NCBI GenBank assembly: GCA_001751155.1
Contig: MAXR01000045.1
Span: 807 to 9,979, forward strand
Source of the DNA: Desulfuromonadales bacterium C00003068
Lineage (GTDB): Bacteria > Desulfobacterota > Desulfuromonadia > Desulfuromonadales > Desulfuromonadaceae
Length of the DNA stretch: 9,173 nt
Direction: 5' to 3'
In this document: in pieces, positions 1-6,878 of the stretch
Layout: the number at the start of each line of letters is the position of its first letter
Position numbering within the stretch: position 1 is the first letter of the stretch
Translations under genes and position numbers: made by a program
Notes under the pieces: model-generated
The model's database searches: none
What the model was told of the DNA's origin: nothing
Seen by the model: only the letters and a program-made list of their open reading frames with translations

Positions 1-773
1 TCGGCAGGAAATGGTAGATCGGCAGGTTGCACCATCGCCATACGATGGCCGCCAAGCAGACCCGCAAAAGATAACTCAGGCATCCCCTCGGGGAGAGGCA
101 TCACTGCCGCAACGGCCATACTCGGTGCACCGCCGATAAAAATGTTAACAGGCAGTCGTTGATCACTCTGTTTAGCGCTGTTGTGATGAACACCAATGCC
201 ACGGTGGATTTGGTAGTGCAGACCAATCTCTTTATTCTGGATGTAGTCATTACCGCCCAGTTGAACACGGTACATACCGAGGTTGGAATGGCGCAAGCCG
301 GGTTGTTGCGGATGCTCGCTGTAAACTTGGGGCAGGGTGATGAAAGCCCCGCCATCATCAGGCCACGAAACCAGTTGCGGCAGTTGGTCAATGGTGGTCT
401 GTTTTGCTAGACTGGCCCCATCTTTGACCCGTTTGGGTAACAGATTCCATGCCCCGCGTGGTGCCGACATAAATTGCCATGGCCGTTTTATCACCGCAGC
501 TGGGTCGAGTTTGGCATCAACAAGACGTTGGACGGTGTCGAGGGTATCGCGAAAAATAAAACGGGTGCGCTCCAAGGTGCCAAACAGGTTGCCGAGCATT
601 GGAAACTGACTGCCTGTGACGTTGTTAAACAGTAGTGCAGGGCCACCCGCAGCATAGACACGCCGTTGGATCGCACCAGCTTCCAGATGTGGATTGATCG
701 CCTCGTTGATACGGATCAGTTTGCCGTGTTGTTCTAGGTCGCCAACGCAAGTCTGTAGATTTTTATAGCCCAC
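1..773 (-). CDS. UbiD-family prenyl-FMN decarboxylase, N-terminal 257 codons (cut by left edge)
   Basis: The frame is open from a GTG at 773 to the window edge, so the C-terminal half is missing. AGGAG (785-781) lies 7 nt before the GTG. UbiD enzymes reversibly decarboxylate unsaturated or aromatic acids using prenylated FMN in the cytoplasm. Family signs: NLGMYR at residues 164-169, matching the Asn and Arg that contact prFMN and substrate; HYQIHRG at 186-192; and a GGAPSMAVAA...PLPEG...ELSFAGLLGG block at 214-242, typical of the metal/prFMN region. The two catalytic Glu residues that follow in the family would lie beyond the edge. It starts 10 nt after the LOG-family gene and probably shares its transcript. 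The substrate cannot be told: it could act in quinone synthesis or aromatic-acid metabolism. No ubiX-type prenyltransferase is seen. Confidence 0.9.
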   Translation of the reverse strand, partial: MGYKNLQTCVGDLEQHGKLIRINEAINPHLEAGAIQRRVYAAGGPALLFNNVTGSQFPMLGNLFGTLERTRFIFRDTLDTVQRLVDAKLDPAAVIKRPWQFMSAPRGAWNLLPKRVKDGASLAKQTTIDQLPQLVSWPDDGGAFITLPQVYSEHPQQPGLRHSNLGMYRVQLGGNDYIQNKEIGLHYQIHRGIGVHHNSAKQSDQRLPVNIFIGGAPSMAVAAVMPLPEGMPELSFAGLLGGHRMAMVQPADLPFPA

Positions 774-783
774 AACAAATCTC

Positions 784-1812
784 CTAAAACGAATTAATGC
801 GGCGAATGAATGAATTCAGCAAGCCGTAGCTGCGGCGATTAAATTCAATCGCTAAACGTGGTAGATGCCATAAGTCGGGTTGGTCTTTCTCTTTGACAAA
901 GGCCCCTGTGGCCTTAATTCGTGTTCCTGGCCGTAAGATTCCAGCAAACTCACTTTCAAGTGTTTCGATCTGTTCGCTGCTAAGTGACTTATTTAAACGA
1001 ATAACAAGAAGTTTGTCGACGTATCGGCTTGAGTGATAAGTCCTATAGAAAGAGCGGATCACTTCGAGGGCTTCTTCAGCACTGCGAGTAATGGTAAATA
1101 GACCGAAGTCTTCGCCTGAAATTAATCCCTTTGTCAACATGGTATCGCGGGCAAATTCGAGCCATTGTTCCCAGTAGCTGCCCTCGTCATCATCTATTAA
1201 AACCAACGGAATCGGCGGATTTTTGCCTGTTTGTAGTAGTGTTAGTGCTTCCATCGCTTCATCCATGGTACCGAAGCCACCAGGAAACAGGGCAATGGCA
1301 TCGGCTTCTTTTAAAAAGGCAACTTTGCGGTTGAAAAAGTATTTGTACATCAACACGCGATCACTGTCTTGCATGATGATGTTGGTGTCTTGCTCAAAAG
1401 GTAACTGGATGTTAACGGCAAAGGAGTTTTCGGCACCAGCCCCTTCATTGCCAGCTTGCATAATGCCACCGCCACCGCCAGTAATGACCATATAATTGTT
1501 CTGTGCCAGCAGTTTGGCAAAGGTCAAACACTTTTGGTAGATAGGTTGGTGCGGTTCAGTGCGGGCAGAACCGAAGATTGTGACCTTGCGCCGTGAGCGG
1601 TAGGGGGCAAAAATCTCACTAGTATAGCGCATCTCTTTCATGGTGGTACGGATCAGCTTTAGGTCAGCAAGATAGTTGTTCTCTTGGCCAACTTTGAGGG
1701 CGCTGAGGATCATTTCGCGAATAATGTAGGGGTGGTTAACACCGACATGATCAATCAGTTCATCGACAAGGGTGTCGATCTTACCATTACTACGTGTGAA
1801 TTTAATATCCAT
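784..1812 (-). CDS. LOG-family (TIGR00730-like) nucleotide phosphoribohydrolase
   Basis: The product has 342 residues. LOG/PpnN-type proteins have a Rossmann-like fold and cleave nucleoside 5'-monophosphates to base and ribose 5-phosphate. The old label 'lysine decarboxylase' for this family is wrong. Visible motifs: VTIFGSAR at 77-84, a glycine-rich loop ITGGGGGIMQAGNEGA at 110-125, and the signature PGGFGTMDE at 177-185, whose Glu is the catalytic residue of the family. An N-terminal extension of about 75 residues and a C-terminal part after about 260 make it longer than the minimal LOG protein of about 190 residues, a size I associate with deltaproteobacterial members. The ATG at 1812 is the only reasonable start; the AGGAG upstream is rather far (14 nt). 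It follows the cysteine-cluster gene by 36 nt and precedes ubiD by 10 nt, suggesting one operon. Confidence 0.93.
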   Translation of the reverse strand: MDIKFTRSNGKIDTLVDELIDHVGVNHPYIIREMILSALKVGQENNYLADLKLIRTTMKEMRYTSEIFAPYRSRRKVTIFGSARTEPHQPIYQKCLTFAKLLAQNNYMVITGGGGGIMQAGNEGAGAENSFAVNIQLPFEQDTNIIMQDSDRVLMYKYFFNRKVAFLKEADAIALFPGGFGTMDEAMEALTLLQTGKNPPIPLVLIDDDEGSYWEQWLEFARDTMLTKGLISGEDFGLFTITRSAEEALEVIRSFYRTYHSSRYVDKLLVIRLNKSLSSEQIETLESEFAGILRPGTRIKATGAFVKEKDQPDLWHLPRLAIEFNRRSYGLLNSFIRRINSF

Positions 1813-1848
1813 AGAGACGAAGTTGGCTCCTGAAAAGATCGCTACTGG

Positions 1849-2391
1849 TTAAAGTCTATGCGCAAGGTACTGGCTTCCCGGCATACTCTGAGATCGGATC
1901 AACAGCCCCTGTAAACTCGAGCCCACATAGCGTTGATCAAAGGCGGTATAGTGTTCGCGCAGTTGCCGTTCAAAAGTGTAGAATCTCTTTTGATCTTCAT
2001 CACTTAAACACTCTTCGATGGTGTCGCAAATAAAAGTAACGCAGTTAAATGGACGCGATTCTACGGATAAAGCGCAACCCTGATCGGTTAGAAATGGGCA
2101 GGTTTGACTAAAATCGGCTGCAGGGAGGGTGCGATCAAGAAGGCCGCTGAGAACGTTCGCCAAAGTCATGTGATTATTGCCCCGTTCGCAACACGAACCG
2201 AGGCAACTTTGACAATGCTTCAAACCCTGTGCTTGAACAAATAGGGCGTGAAGCTGTCGTTGCAATTGATGGATGTGGGCGATCTGTTGCTCAATCCATT
2301 GACGTTCCGATTCGGGCAAGCAGGAAAATTCCTTGCTTATCGCAACGGTTATATTTTGCCAGCGTTCGCTGGGCGATACGGTACTCGTCAT
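1849..2391 (-). CDS. YkgJ-like cysteine-cluster (Zn/Fe-chelating) protein
   Basis: This 180-residue protein resembles the YkgJ/PF03692 group, whose cysteines are thought to bind iron or zinc; its biochemical role is not settled. The pattern seen is CxxCxxxCC at 60-68, then CPFL at 98-101, GC at 105-106, RPFNC at 113-117, and further Cys at 122 and 128. The N-terminal 55 residues look helical and there is no signal peptide or membrane segment, so a cytoplasmic protein is likely. The ATG at 2391 has no good Shine-Dalgarno sequence; the frame is closed by a TGA four codons upstream, so the start is nearly forced. It lies just downstream of rnpB and 36 nt before the LOG gene. An Fe-S or metal-bound accessory role is an inference only. 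Confidence 0.8.
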   Translation of the reverse strand: MTSTVSPSERWQNITVAISKEFSCLPESERQWIEQQIAHIHQLQRQLHALFVQAQGLKHCQSCLGSCCERGNNHMTLANVLSGLLDRTLPAADFSQTCPFLTDQGCALSVESRPFNCVTFICDTIEECLSDEDQKRFYTFERQLREHYTAFDQRYVGSSLQGLLIRSQSMPGSQYLAHRL

Positions 2392-2405
2392 AAATTCATA
2401 TCATC

Positions 2406-2434
2406 AAACGAGCTGGATGAAACAGGGCTCGTTT
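2406..2434 (-). terminator. Hairpin after rnpB, possible weak terminator
   Basis: A perfect 8-bp stem (AAACGAGC with GCTCGTTT) closes a 13-nt loop, directly downstream of rnpB on the minus strand and 14 nt before the cysteine-cluster gene start. Its 3' arm ends in TTT followed by GATGATATG, so there is no real U-tract. It may mark the 3' end of the RNase P RNA precursor, act as a leaky terminator, or affect translation of the next gene. Confidence 0.5.
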
Positions 2435-2446
2435 CTTAGTTGAAGG

Positions 2447-2823
2447 TGGTCGAAGAAGCCCGTAAGCCGGGTCTTGTACCTGATTTTGGTTACCCAATAT
2501 CAGGGGACGATCATTCCTCTAGGACCGCCGTTGCCGACGGCCTCAAGCAGCCAACCCAGAAGCTTCAGGCGGGTAGCCTTCAAGCGCCTCTCTATTTGGC
2601 CTTGCTCCGGATGGGGTTTACCTAGCCCCTGATGTCACCATCAGGGCTGGTGAGCTCTTACCTCACCCTTTCACCCTTACCTGCCAGTGGCAGGCGGTCT
2701 TCTCTCTGTGGCACTAGCCCTGGGGTCACCCCCGGTTCCCGTTAAGAACCATCCTACCCTATGGAGCCCGGACTTTCCTCCCGTTTCTTGCGAAACCGGC
2801 GATCATCTGTGCTTCTTCGACCA
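2447..2823 (-). ncRNA. rnpB: RNase P RNA, bacterial type A
   Basis: This is the catalytic RNA of ribonuclease P, which removes 5' leaders from pre-tRNAs. The ends form a perfect 13-bp P1 helix: TGGTCGAAGAAGC at the 5' end (2823-2811) with GCTTCTTCGACCA at the 3' end (2459-2447). Universal blocks are present on the minus strand: GAGGAAAGTCCGGGCTCC (2780-2763, P3/P4 region), GGTAAACCCC and GAGCAAGGCCAAATAG (CRII/III region), AGAGGAATGATCGTCC (2520-2505), and ACAAGACCCGGCTTACGGGC (2477-2458, P4 3' strand). The span is 377 nt, normal for type A. The exact mature ends are estimated from P1. It begins 33 nt after the zinc-ribbon gene stop, with no clear promoter in the gap, so it may start inside that gene or be processed from a longer transcript. 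Open frames in 2440-2880 are shadows. Confidence 0.98.
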
Positions 2824-2855
2824 TGTTTCATTTCTTTATTGCTTGCAGGAGGTGG

Positions 2856-3569
2856 TTAGCCTTCCATGGGGCGAATAAAGAGGAGACGGTTGCAGTGTGG
2901 GCAGCTGTCAATTCCCTGTTTTTTAAGCATTGAGTTAAAAAACTGTGGTGGTAGGTGCATATTGCAGCCTAAACAGGTGCCTTTTCGCGCTTCAACAAGG
3001 GCAGAGCCTTTGCGGCGAACCAAAAGCAGCTCATAGTTCTTGCGGATTTTAGCGGGAACATTTTCAGCCAAGCCTTCTCGTTTGCCATCTTCCGATTTCA
3101 GAGAGTTGTCAATTTTGGTTAGTTCTGCTTCGATCTCACTGGCACGACTTGTGTTGCTCTGTTTCAAGTCGTCGAGTTGTTGTTGCTTTTCAGCACGATC
3201 TTCTTCAAGGGTGACAAATGCTTGTTCACTGCCGTCTAGCTGGTCCTGAAGGTCCTTGCATTGTTTCTTAGCAATATCAACCTCTTTTAAAACAGCCAAA
3301 TATTCTTTTTGGGTTTTAATTTCAGGGAGGCGAGATTCAGCCTTTTCGACGTTGTCCATCTCTTGCAACAGCCCTTGATTTACTTCACCACGGTCTTGTT
3401 TGATTGCATCAAGTTCTTTGTCGAGTTGCTCAATAAGTTTTACGAGCTTTGCTGCTTGAGCATTGAGAAGTTCTTGTTCTGCGCGCAGTTTTTTTTGTTG
3501 GTTGCGCCCTTTGATGATCACTTGATCAAGTTCCTGTAAGTCAATTAGCAGCAGTACGTCTTCTTTCAC
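2856..3569 (-). CDS. Coiled-coil C4 zinc-ribbon protein (DUF164/PF02591 type)
   Basis: The product has 237 residues. The first 170 or so are rich in Glu, Lys, Gln and Leu and read as a long antiparallel coiled coil, with few prolines or aromatics. The C-terminal part holds a zinc ribbon, CxxC at 199-202 (TCLGCN) and CxxC at 223-226 (SCPHCN), separated by 20 residues that include the typical LPPQFFN. Proteins of this build occur widely in deltaproteobacteria, actinobacteria and chlamydiae; their role is uncertain, perhaps as nucleic-acid or protein-contact scaffolds. The GTG start at 3569 is supported by GGAGG 7 nt upstream. It follows the Nif3-like gene by 58 nt and precedes rnpB by 33 nt, an arrangement I recognise from Geobacter-type genomes. 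It is probably co-transcribed with the Nif3-like gene. Confidence 0.93.
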   Translation of the reverse strand: MKEDVLLLIDLQELDQVIIKGRNQQKKLRAEQELLNAQAAKLVKLIEQLDKELDAIKQDRGEVNQGLLQEMDNVEKAESRLPEIKTQKEYLAVLKEVDIAKKQCKDLQDQLDGSEQAFVTLEEDRAEKQQQLDDLKQSNTSRASEIEAELTKIDNSLKSEDGKREGLAENVPAKIRKNYELLLVRRKGSALVEARKGTCLGCNMHLPPQFFNSMLKKQGIDSCPHCNRLLFIRPMEG

Positions 3570-3627
3570 CCTGTTACCTCCGTGGTCGATTGTATATTTA
3601 CGTGCTTAATGAATAGGTTTCGCATCT

Positions 3628-4761
3628 TTAAATAAACGTGAAAGGATCACGCTCTTCTGGTGCGACAATATATTGAATGGGCCAAGCCCGTTGTTGCGCG
3701 TGCTGTTCAAGCTTTTCTGCTAAACCCTTTGCCATCAGTTGCTCTGTGGCAAAGTGGCCAGCATCAATTAAAGAGATACCGAAAGATTGGGCTGTTTGAG
3801 CTTCATGATATTTGATGTCGCCAGTGACGAGAACATCCGCTCCTTGACGAGCTGCTTCACCAATCAACATCGCCCCACTGCCACCACAAACGGCGATCTT
3901 GCGGACTGGCGCATCAGAATTACCGACAATTCGGATCCCATTGCAGCCAAGCTGCTGCTTGCAGTCGTTGGCAAATTCCGCTAATTTTTTTTGTTTGGCG
4001 ATGGTTCCAATTCGACCGAGACCAATATCGCAGCGTTGATTTTCTAGTGGGATCAGGTCGTAGGCAATCTCTTCGTAAGGGTGCGCTTTAATCATTTTTG
4101 CCACCACTCGATTGATCTGTGCGCGCGGCACAATGGTTTCGAGGCGTATCTCGGCTGTTTTCACTTGTTCACCAACGGTGCCGATATGGGGTGTACATCC
4201 TTCTTGAGCGCGAAAAGTCCCGATTCCTTGATGCTGAAATGAGCACTGATCGTAGCGCCCAATGTGTCCAGCTCCAGCGTTAAACAGTGCCAGCGAAAGC
4301 ATCTCAGCGGATTCAGGTGGAACAAACACGACAAGTTTAATGAGGTCTCCCGGCTTCGGCATCAACAGCGGCTTGGTGTGCTTAACTTGAAGCGCAGAGG
4401 CTAACCAGTCGTTGAGGCCATCTGCTGCATGATCAAGGTTGGTGTGCACACTGATTATTGCAAGGTTATTGCGGATGGCTTCGAAGAGAATTTGACCTGT
4501 TTCGCTGTCGGTAGATATTTTTTTGAGTGGCTTGAATATCAGTGGGTGGTGAGTAATGAGGGCTTGACATTGCTGCGCTATGGCAGACTGAATGGTGCTG
4601 GGGGTTGGATCAAGGGCGATCATGGTTTTGCTGATGTGTTGTTTAGGGTCACCGACTTGCAGTCCAACATTATCCCAGCCTTCAGCTAGGTCCTGTGGGT
4701 AGTGGCTATTGAGGAGACCGATCAAATCCTGCAGCCGAATGCTGGGTGCTTTTGTCATCAT
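3628..4761 (-). CDS. Nif3-like (DUF34) dinuclear metal-centre protein, long form
   Basis: The product has 377 residues from the ATG at 4761; a second ATG follows directly and may be the true start. Nif3/YbgI proteins form toroidal hexamers with a two-metal site per subunit; their reaction is not firmly known, with GTP cyclohydrolase-like and cofactor-repair roles proposed. Metal-ligand motifs are all present: THHPLIF at 70-76 (H71, H72), SVHTNLDHA at 104-112 (H106, D110) and DAGHFATE at 333-340 (H336, E340). CGGSGAMLIGEA at 292-303 and TGDIKYH at 313-319 are also typical. Residues about 134-245 are the extra PII-like domain of the long form. No strong Shine-Dalgarno is seen. The start codon lies only 10 nt past the U-run of a terminator-like hairpin, so expression may depend on readthrough. 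An upstream in-frame TTG at 4788 would place the hairpin inside the gene and is unlikely. Confidence 0.95.
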   Translation of the reverse strand: MMTKAPSIRLQDLIGLLNSHYPQDLAEGWDNVGLQVGDPKQHISKTMIALDPTPSTIQSAIAQQCQALITHHPLIFKPLKKISTDSETGQILFEAIRNNLAIISVHTNLDHAADGLNDWLASALQVKHTKPLLMPKPGDLIKLVVFVPPESAEMLSLALFNAGAGHIGRYDQCSFQHQGIGTFRAQEGCTPHIGTVGEQVKTAEIRLETIVPRAQINRVVAKMIKAHPYEEIAYDLIPLENQRCDIGLGRIGTIAKQKKLAEFANDCKQQLGCNGIRIVGNSDAPVRKIAVCGGSGAMLIGEAARQGADVLVTGDIKYHEAQTAQSFGISLIDAGHFATEQLMAKGLAEKLEQHAQQRAWPIQYIVAPEERDPFTFI

Positions 4762-4771
4762 AGTACTCGTC

Positions 4772-4807
4772 AAAAAAAGAGAGTGCAACTCTGGTATCGT
4801 TGCACTC
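4772..4807 (-). terminator. Intrinsic terminator or attenuator between tRNA and nif3-like gene
   Basis: On the minus strand GAGTGCAAC (4807-4799) pairs perfectly with GTTGCACTC (4789-4781) around a 9-nt loop, followed by TC and seven T (4778-4772). This is a good rho-independent terminator for the tRNA transcript. Because only 10 nt separate the T-run from the next start codon, it also sits in the leader of the nif3-like gene. Confidence 0.75.
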
Positions 4808-4888
4808 CCTTTATTTTATTGCATTTATGTTGGTGGCGAAATCGCCTTCGTATCTTAAACATTAGTTCCCTTTGTCGTCTGTATAAAG

Positions 4889-4965
4889 TGGTGGGCCCAC
4901 CAGGACTCGAACCTGGGACAAACCGGTTATGAGCCGGTGGCTCTGACCAACTGAGCTATAGGCCC
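4889..4965 (-). tRNA. tRNA with CAU anticodon, probably tRNA-Ile2 (lysidine type)
   Basis: A full cloverleaf of 77 nt with encoded CCA. Acceptor GGGCCTA pairs with TGGGCCC (one G-U), the D-stem is GCTC/GAGC, the anticodon stem is ACCGG/CCGGT with loop CTCATAA (anticodon CAU), and the T-arm is CCAGG-TTCGAGT-CCTGG; the discriminator base is A. A CAU anticodon can be elongator Met, initiator Met or Ile2. The initiator is unlikely because position 1 pairs normally (G1-C72) and the three G-C pairs of the anticodon stem are absent. C4-G69 and C5-G68 are both present; these are known recognition determinants of TilS, which makes lysidine in tRNA-Ile2, so AUA-reading tRNA-Ile2 is the better call. Automated tools may label it Met. 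Confidence 0.97.
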
Positions 4966-4984
4966 ACATGAAAACAGAGGATCT

Positions 4985-5014
4985 AATTTAGATGATTCTT
5001 TTACGTTTTGTCAA
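4985..5014 (-). promoter_or_regulatory. Sigma-70-like promoter for the tRNA gene
   Basis: On the minus strand a perfect -35 box TTGACA (5014-5009) is followed after 18 nt by TAAATT (4990-4985, 4 of 6 matches to TATAAT). Transcription would start about 12-14 nt before the tRNA 5' end, a normal short leader. Confidence 0.65.
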
Positions 5015-5071
5015 ACAAAAATAACGCTTTATCGACAAGTAACGTCTTTTCACCTCGGTTTATTGTTCTAA

Positions 5072-5110
5072 CAGCTGTTGGACTTGACGACCTATTGGGA
5101 GCAACAGCTG
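5072..5110. repeat. 9-bp inverted repeat upstream of the MBL-fold gene
   Basis: CAGCTGTTG (5072-5080) and CAACAGCTG (5102-5110) are perfect inverted copies separated by 21 nt. A second imperfect hairpin, GAGGCTGTC-G-GACAACCTC with one mismatch, lies at 5131-5149. Neither has a U-tract on either strand. They occupy the 271-nt gap between the divergent tRNA and MBL-fold genes, which shows no supportable gene. Regulatory binding or a decayed element are both possible. Confidence 0.5.
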
Positions 5111-5236
5111 GCTAGTACTGCCTGCGCAAGGAGGCTGTCGGACAACCTCTTAGACAAAATGGGCTGACGCATCGCCTGAAGCGTTGTACTATGAAGCTAT
5201 GATGATACACTTTAATTGGTGAAAATGGAGGGTTTT

Positions 5237-6070
5237 ATGCGAATTACAATTTTATGTGAAAATAGTGTTGGTCGGGCGATTCCCGCGATAGGCGAGCATG
5301 GCTTCGCGTGCTGGATTGAGATGGATGGTAAGCATTATCTTGTTGATAGCGGCCAAGGTTTAGGAGTTATTAAAAACGCTCACGTGCTAGATTTGCCTCT
5401 CAATCAGTTGAGTGGAGCGGTTATCAGCCATGGACATTATGATCATGTTGGCGGTTTGGATCAGGTGTTGCGTCATGTTGATGGTCTCGAAGTTTTCGCA
5501 CATCCAGATGTTTTTGCCGAGCGCTATTCACAGGGATCCCACAACCTGCGCTTTTTAGGCATTCCGCAACGCCGTGAGCTGCTTGAAACGTTGGGTGCGC
5601 GCTTTACCTTTACTCCAGGATTTCAGCAGATTGCTGACAACCTGTATGTTACCGGTGCGATTCCACGCGATACGGATTTTGAACTGGGCGATGCAAATCT
5701 CGTACAGCGTAACAGTGATGGCCAGTTTGAACCTGACCCCTTTAATGATGATATGGCTGTGGTGGTTGAAAGTGCTAAGGGGTTGGTGGTTGTTCTTGGC
5801 TGTGCCCATGCTGGTATCATTAATACTCTTGACTACGTCTGTAAACAATTTGACCGTGATGAGGTCTATGCCGTTGTTGGTGGTACGCACCTTGGTCCTG
5901 TCAGTGCCGAGCAATTTAATCGTACCCTGATAGAGCTGAAGCGTTTTAATATTCAAAAAATAGGTGTATCGCATTGCACAGGTCAGCCCCGTGCAGCATT
6001 GCTGCGCAATGAGTTTGGTAAGCGATTCTTTTACGGATCGGTTGGCGCAGTGTTAGACCTGAATCAGTGA
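5237..6070 (+). CDS. Metallo-beta-lactamase-fold hydrolase, COG1237 type
   Basis: The product has 277 residues, from the ATG at 5237 supported by GGAGGG (5227-5232) 4 nt upstream; a longer TTG start at 5216 has no such support. The protein has the MBL fold with a dinuclear metal site: SHGHYDHVGG at 64-73 (H65, H67, D69, H70), GCAHAG at 188-193 (H191) and GGTHLGP at 215-221 (H218). A DDMAVVV segment at 171-177 and the SHCTGQPRA motif at 245-253 are typical of the COG1237 group, sometimes named after the archaeal ribofuranosylaminobenzene 5'-phosphate synthase-like proteins. The true substrate is unknown and that pathway name should not be transferred. No signal peptide, so cytoplasmic. It appears monocistronic, with 222 nt before the next gene; no clear promoter or terminator was found. 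Confidence 0.9.
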   Translation: MRITILCENSVGRAIPAIGEHGFACWIEMDGKHYLVDSGQGLGVIKNAHVLDLPLNQLSGAVISHGHYDHVGGLDQVLRHVDGLEVFAHPDVFAERYSQGSHNLRFLGIPQRRELLETLGARFTFTPGFQQIADNLYVTGAIPRDTDFELGDANLVQRNSDGQFEPDPFNDDMAVVVESAKGLVVVLGCAHAGIINTLDYVCKQFDRDEVYAVVGGTHLGPVSAEQFNRTLIELKRFNIQKIGVSHCTGQPRAALLRNEFGKRFFYGSVGAVLDLNQ

Positions 6071-6292
6071 GCCGCCCGACGGCAAACAGCACAAGTCATT
6101 GAATCACCAAAGTATTCTAAAAATCGCCGCTTAACCCACAATGTGGAGCTAATATTTTAAGAACACTTATGCAATCCAAGCACTTGCACTCTTTATCCGC
6201 CTTGGACCCATTGTTCCAGGTTAGAGATAAATTAACACCAAATTTGTGGTGATTTGCAACACGCTCACCGCCATAGCAACGAGGAGGATGTA

Positions 6293-6742
6293 ATGAAAAA
6301 TGTTGGATTACTGCTCATCTTATGTGTTGTGTCGTTGGTTGGTTGTGCGAATCAATCAGGTGATGTTTACAGTCGCTCGCAAGCGCAACGCCAGTTGTCG
6401 GTGTTTTATGGCACGATTTTAGTTGTTGATACTGTCACCATTGAAGGGGCGCAAACAGGGTTTGGTACCGTTTCGGGCGGAGTGATTGGTGGAATTGCTG
6501 GTAACACCGTCGGTGGTGGCCATGGCCGTGCGCTTGCAACCGCTGTTGGCGCGATTGGGGGTGCGCTGATTGGTACTGCGGTGGAAGAGGGTAGTACTCG
6601 AAAAAATGGTGTTGAGATCACCGTCGAACTCGACAGCGGTGAAGTGATTGCGATCGTTCAAGAGGCCGATGATTTTTATGCGGTTGGCGATCGGGTACGA
6701 ATCATTCGTGGTCCTGGTGGCGTCACACGTGTTCGTCAATAA
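6293..6742 (+). CDS. SlyB/Pcp-like glycine-zipper outer-membrane lipoprotein
   Basis: The product has 149 residues from the ATG at 6293, with GAGGAGG (6281-6287) 5 nt upstream. A TTG start 13 codons earlier would spoil the signal peptide. Residues 1-17 are a lipoprotein signal with lipobox LVGC at 15-18; Ala follows the Cys, so sorting to the outer membrane is expected. Residues about 57-95 form a glycine-zipper segment (GFGTVSGGVIGGIAGNTVGG and GAIGGALIGTAVEEG). The last 45 residues (VEITVELDSGEVIAIVQ...VGDRVRIIRG) form the small beta domain seen in SlyB-type proteins. Such proteins stabilise the outer membrane, and some respond to envelope stress. It is close to SlyB in build, but identity with E. 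coli SlyB is not claimed. It probably forms its own transcription unit; no terminator is visible before the next promoter. Confidence 0.86.
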   Translation: MKNVGLLLILCVVSLVGCANQSGDVYSRSQAQRQLSVFYGTILVVDTVTIEGAQTGFGTVSGGVIGGIAGNTVGGGHGRALATAVGAIGGALIGTAVEEGSTRKNGVEITVELDSGEVIAIVQEADDFYAVGDRVRIIRGPGGVTRVRQ

Positions 6743-6796
6743 CGGTTCTTTTAGTGCGGCGAGTCACGATTAATTACTATTTAGGTAATAATGAGT

Positions 6797-6825
6797 TTGA
6801 CTTTTGCCCATATCGGTTCTATATA
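6797..6825 (+). promoter_or_regulatory. Sigma-70-like promoter of the selenoprotein genes
   Basis: TTGACT (6797-6802, 5 of 6 matches) is followed after exactly 17 nt by TATATA (6820-6825, 4 of 6). Start of transcription would be near 6832, giving a leader of about 46 nt before the ATG at 6879. Confidence 0.65.
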
Positions 6826-6830
6826 TAGAA
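6817..6830. promoter_or_regulatory. Perfect 14-bp palindrome over the -10 box, possible operator
   Basis: TTCTATATATAGAA reads the same on both strands and covers the proposed -10 box. A repressor dimer binding here would block transcription. Part of the symmetry comes for free from the TATATA core, so the extra information is only TTC/GAA and the next pair. Confidence 0.4.
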
Positions 6831-6878
6831 AAATGAATATTGATGTGAGTAAAACTATTCTGACGGGGTGAGAGTGCC

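Noticed and set aside
2440..2878. Plus-strand reading frames over the RNase P RNA
   Set aside because: They lie antisense to rnpB, whose conserved blocks and P1 helix explain the sequence.
4702..4932. Plus-strand reading frame ending in VVGPPGLEPGTNRL
   Set aside because: This is the well-known false translation of the antisense of a tRNA gene.
5060..5149. Minus-strand remnant of a protein end (29 sense codons, Gln/Leu rich)
   Set aside because: No start codon, a stop on both sides, and no recognisable family; its apparent pattern comes from the inverted repeats.
5555..5974. 139-codon minus-strand frame opposite the MBL-fold gene
   Set aside because: Antisense shadow; the plus strand carries all metal-binding motifs and a good start site.
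6202..6231. Promoter for the lipoprotein gene (TTGGAC, 18 nt, GATAAA)
   Set aside because: Only 3 of 6 and 4 of 6 matches; too weak to list.
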